From Candidatus Aquidulcis sp. (GTDB lineage: Bacteria > Chloroflexota > Anaerolineae > Anaerolineales > E44-bin32): a stretch of DNA of 7,156 bases. Of this stretch, positions 5,756-7,156 are shown piece after piece. The first letter of the stretch is position 1. Every line of letters starts with the position of its first letter. The position numbers were made by a program, and so were the translations under genes. The notes below the pieces were generated by a model that ran no database searches, was not told where the DNA came from, and saw nothing but the letters and a program-made list of their open reading frames with translations. The DNA is taken from the NCBI GenBank assembly GCA_020723365.1, contig DYJB01000144.1, positions 1 through 7,156 on the forward strand, written 5' to 3'.

Positions 5756-6689
5756 GCGCATAGCCATTTCGCCCCCAATCTATTCTCCAACCAAACGTCC
5801 CATCCCAGACACAAACAAGGCTACGCGCAGGGCGCCTGTGTCTCTTTCGGCGATTATGGCGGCATTGGCGCTTTGCGCTTGCTCCGCCAATCCCCAGCTT
5901 CGGTTTGACGGGACGGGCGCGTTGGGATTGGTGGCCGAGCAGATGGCGTTTGGGCCCAGGCCACCGGGCACTAATGCCTCGCAGGCAACCGCTACGTGGA
6001 TAGCCACAACGCTGGAGGAGAGCGGATGGACCGTCGAGGTTCACCCGGTCGAGTACCGGGGAGTGGTGCTGCACAATGTCGTTGGCCGTCTGGGCAGTTC
6101 GGGGAAGGGTCCGCTCATCCTGGCTACTCACTACGACACCCGACCCCGCGCCGATCGGGATCCTGTTGATCCCGACGCTCAGGTCCCGGGGGCCAACGAC
6201 GGCGCTTCAGGCGTCGCCGTGCTGCTGGAGCTGGCGCGTGTCCTCCCGGAGCGGTTGGCGGGCCAGGAGGTCTGGCTGGTATTCTTCGATGGGGAGGACA
6301 GCGGCGGCCTCGACGGCTGGGAATGGCACGCCGGCGCCTCCACCTTCGCCGCCCAGCTGACTGCCATCCCGCAAGCCGTCGTCGTGGTGGATATGGTGGG
6401 GGATGCCGATCTGCAGCTGCCGGTGGAACGCAACTCCGACCCCGCGCTGGTGAAGGAGATCTGGGACGTCGCCGAGCGTCTGGGCGCAGGGGCGTTCGTG
6501 CAGGAGCCGGGCGCATCGATCATCGACGACCATCGTCCGTTCGTCGATATGGGGATCCCGGCGGTCCTGATTATTGACCTTGACTACGCCTACTGGCACA
6601 CGGCGGCCGACACGCTGGACAAGGTCTCCGCAGAGAGCTTGGCCCAGGTCGGCCGGGTCCTCGAGGCGTGGCTCCTGTCCCGCCGCTGA
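5754..6689 (+). CDS. Glutaminyl-peptide cyclotransferase-like / M28 zinc hydrolase, probable lipoprotein
   Basis: M28-fold zinc enzyme resembling glutaminyl cyclases, which convert N-terminal Gln to pyroglutamate; M28 aminopeptidase activity is the alternative. Metal/active-site motifs in order: HYDTR (H126, D128), GANDGASG (D149), FFDGEDSGG (E181, D182), VVDMVGD (D213), DDHRPF (258-263) and YWHTAADT (H282). DDHxPF and WHT favour the QC branch. The second residue of the usual Glu-Glu pair is Asp here (D182), a conservative change at the expected metal ligand. Residues 29-43 are hydrophobic and end in LCAC, a plausible lipobox with C43 lipidated, suggesting export and membrane anchoring. The start is uncertain. 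The ATG at 5754 gives 311 aa and a 28-residue, Lys/Arg-containing n-region, but contains rare-looking codons (ATA, AAA, TCT) and overlaps a TATAAT. The GTG at 5838, with AGGG 5 nt upstream, gives a short signal lacking positive charge. It lies 6 bases after trmFO, so co-transcription is likely. Confidence 0.88.
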   Translation: MRIAISPPIYSPTKRPIPDTNKATRRAPVSLSAIMAALALCACSANPQLRFDGTGALGLVAEQMAFGPRPPGTNASQATATWIATTLEESGWTVEVHPVEYRGVVLHNVVGRLGSSGKGPLILATHYDTRPRADRDPVDPDAQVPGANDGASGVAVLLELARVLPERLAGQEVWLVFFDGEDSGGLDGWEWHAGASTFAAQLTAIPQAVVVVDMVGDADLQLPVERNSDPALVKEIWDVAERLGAGAFVQEPGASIIDDHRPFVDMGIPAVLIIDLDYAYWHTAADTLDKVSAESLAQVGRVLEAWLLSRR

Positions 6690-6693
6690 GCGC

Positions 6694-6721
6694 TTGACCC
6701 ACCGGACTTCGGGCGTAGACT
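6694..6721 (+). promoter_or_regulatory. Sigma-70-type promoter for hflX
   Basis: TTGACC (6694-6699) and TAGACT (6716-6721) are 16 bp apart in the short gap after the QC-like gene. The predicted start near 6728 gives a leader of about 34 bases to the ATG at 6762. This suggests hflX can be transcribed independently of the trmFO pair. The -35 is strong; the -10 matches four of six bases. Confidence 0.5.
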
Positions 6722-6727
6722 GTGCCG

Positions 6728-6742
6728 TCCCCCGCCGGGGGA
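6728..6742 (+). promoter_or_regulatory. GC-rich leader hairpin upstream of hflX
   Basis: TCCCCC, loop GCC, GGGGGA can fold into a 6-bp stem (five G-C pairs and one A-U) at or just after the predicted hflX transcription start. No U-tract follows, so it is not a typical intrinsic terminator. It could stabilise the 5' end of the transcript or be incidental in GC-rich DNA. Confidence 0.3.
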
Positions 6743-6761
6743 AAGCAAGTGGGTAGACAGG

Positions 6762-7156
6762 ATGAGACGAGTCCCGACCTCAACGCAGCCTCCTCAGGAG
6801 CGGGCCTTTCTGGTGGGCATCGAGCGGGCGGAAGCGCCGGCGCTGCTCTCGATGGACGACTCGATGCGCGAGCTGGCACTGCTGGCGCATACGGCGGGCC
6901 TGGCGGTCGTCGGCGAGGCGGCGCAGAAGATCCGCCAGCCCGACCCCAAGACCTACCTGGGCTCCGGCAAGGTCGAAGAGATCAGGAGTCTGGCGGAGGA
7001 CGCCGTTGCCGACATCGTCCTGTTCGACGACGAGCTCTCACCCCGCCACCAGCGTGAGCTCGAGCGGATCTTCGGCGACGACATCCGCGTTGTTGACCGC
7101 ACGGCCCTCATCCTCGATATCTTCGCCCTGCATGCGCGCACGCGCGAGGGCGCCCT
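6762..7156 (+). CDS. hflX: GTPase HflX, N-terminal part (runs off window)
   Basis: HflX is a ribosome-binding GTPase of the Obg-HflX group that splits stalled or hibernating 70S ribosomes, notably under heat stress. The visible 131 codons are the N-terminal HflX-specific domain. Family motifs are DPKTYLGSGKVEEI (61-74), VLFDDELSPRHQRELE (86-101) and VVDRTALILDIFALHARTREG (110-130). The linker helices and G domain with its Walker A are beyond the window end; the frame is open with two spare bases. The ATG at 6762 is the only usable start in frame: no ATG, GTG or TTG occurs between it and the previous gene. Shine-Dalgarno support is weak (AGG just 0-1 nt before the ATG). It has an apparent promoter of its own at 6694-6721 and is on the same strand as trmFO and the QC-like gene. 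Confidence 0.95.
   Translation, partial: MRRVPTSTQPPQERAFLVGIERAEAPALLSMDDSMRELALLAHTAGLAVVGEAAQKIRQPDPKTYLGSGKVEEIRSLAEDAVADIVLFDDELSPRHQRELERIFGDDIRVVDRTALILDIFALHARTREGA

Noticed and set aside
5740..5760. Intrinsic terminator after trmFO
   Set aside because: No stem followed by a U-run in the 6-base gap; trmFO and the next gene look co-transcribed or separated only by a promoter element.
6155..6175. Inverted repeat TCGGGATC-CTGTT-GATCCCGA
   Set aside because: Internal to the QC-like gene, encoding a DRDPVDPD loop, with no U-tract. A chance hairpin from repeated Asp/Pro codons is simplest.
6712..6727. Minus-strand GG-N10-GC in the gap before hflX (CGGCACAGTCTACGCC)
   Set aside because: Invariant dinucleotides are present but the remaining -12 bases do not fit, and it would read antisense into the end of the QC-like gene.

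Overview
The window is a compact, high-GC bacterial segment (about two thirds G+C by eye). It holds six protein genes in two divergent blocks around a roughly 96-base intergenic region (4302-4397). The lineage is not fixed by the sequence. FAD/folate-dependent TrmFO rather than SAM-dependent TrmA, a lipoprotein-like QC/M28 enzyme, a divergent sigma-54 and an apparently leaderless start point to a deep-branching non-enteric bacterium. A Chloroflexota (Anaerolineae-like) origin is my low-confidence guess. No RNA genes, mobile elements or CRISPR arrays were seen, and no gene-free stretch exceeds 300 bases.

Minus-strand block (4301 down to 1): a sigma-54 factor (rpoN), then a soluble PAS-GAF-PAS histidine kinase, then an NtrC-family response regulator that runs off the window. 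The genes are tightly packed: 3 bases separate rpoN from the kinase, and kinase and regulator overlap as ATGA. The cluster therefore encodes the alternative sigma factor, the enhancer-binding ATPase that remodels it, and the kinase expected to control that ATPase.

Divergent intergenic region: on the minus strand, facing rpoN, is a near-consensus -24/-12 (sigma-54) promoter with exact GG-N10-GC spacing, and downstream of it a sigma-70-type promoter. On the plus strand an extended -10 element lies so close to the trmFO ATG that the mRNA should be leaderless. The sigma-54 element overlaps this -10 and the A of the trmFO start codon. The simplest model is a positive-feedback circuit: basal rpoN expression from sigma-70, then self-amplified expression from sigma-54 plus the operon's own regulator, with possible interference on trmFO.

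Plus-strand block (4398 to 7156): trmFO (tRNA U54 methylation), a glutaminyl-cyclase/M28-like zinc enzyme with a lipoprotein-type N-terminus, and the N-terminal part of the ribosome-associated GTPase HflX behind its own promoter.

Most notable: (1) the putative self-driven sigma-54 promoter of the rpoN-kinase-regulator operon; (2) a four-cysteine CxxC-x9-CxxC zinc-knuckle-like insert in the sigma-54 protein, next to its activator-responsive N-terminal region; (3) the overlap of that promoter with the trmFO promoter and start codon.
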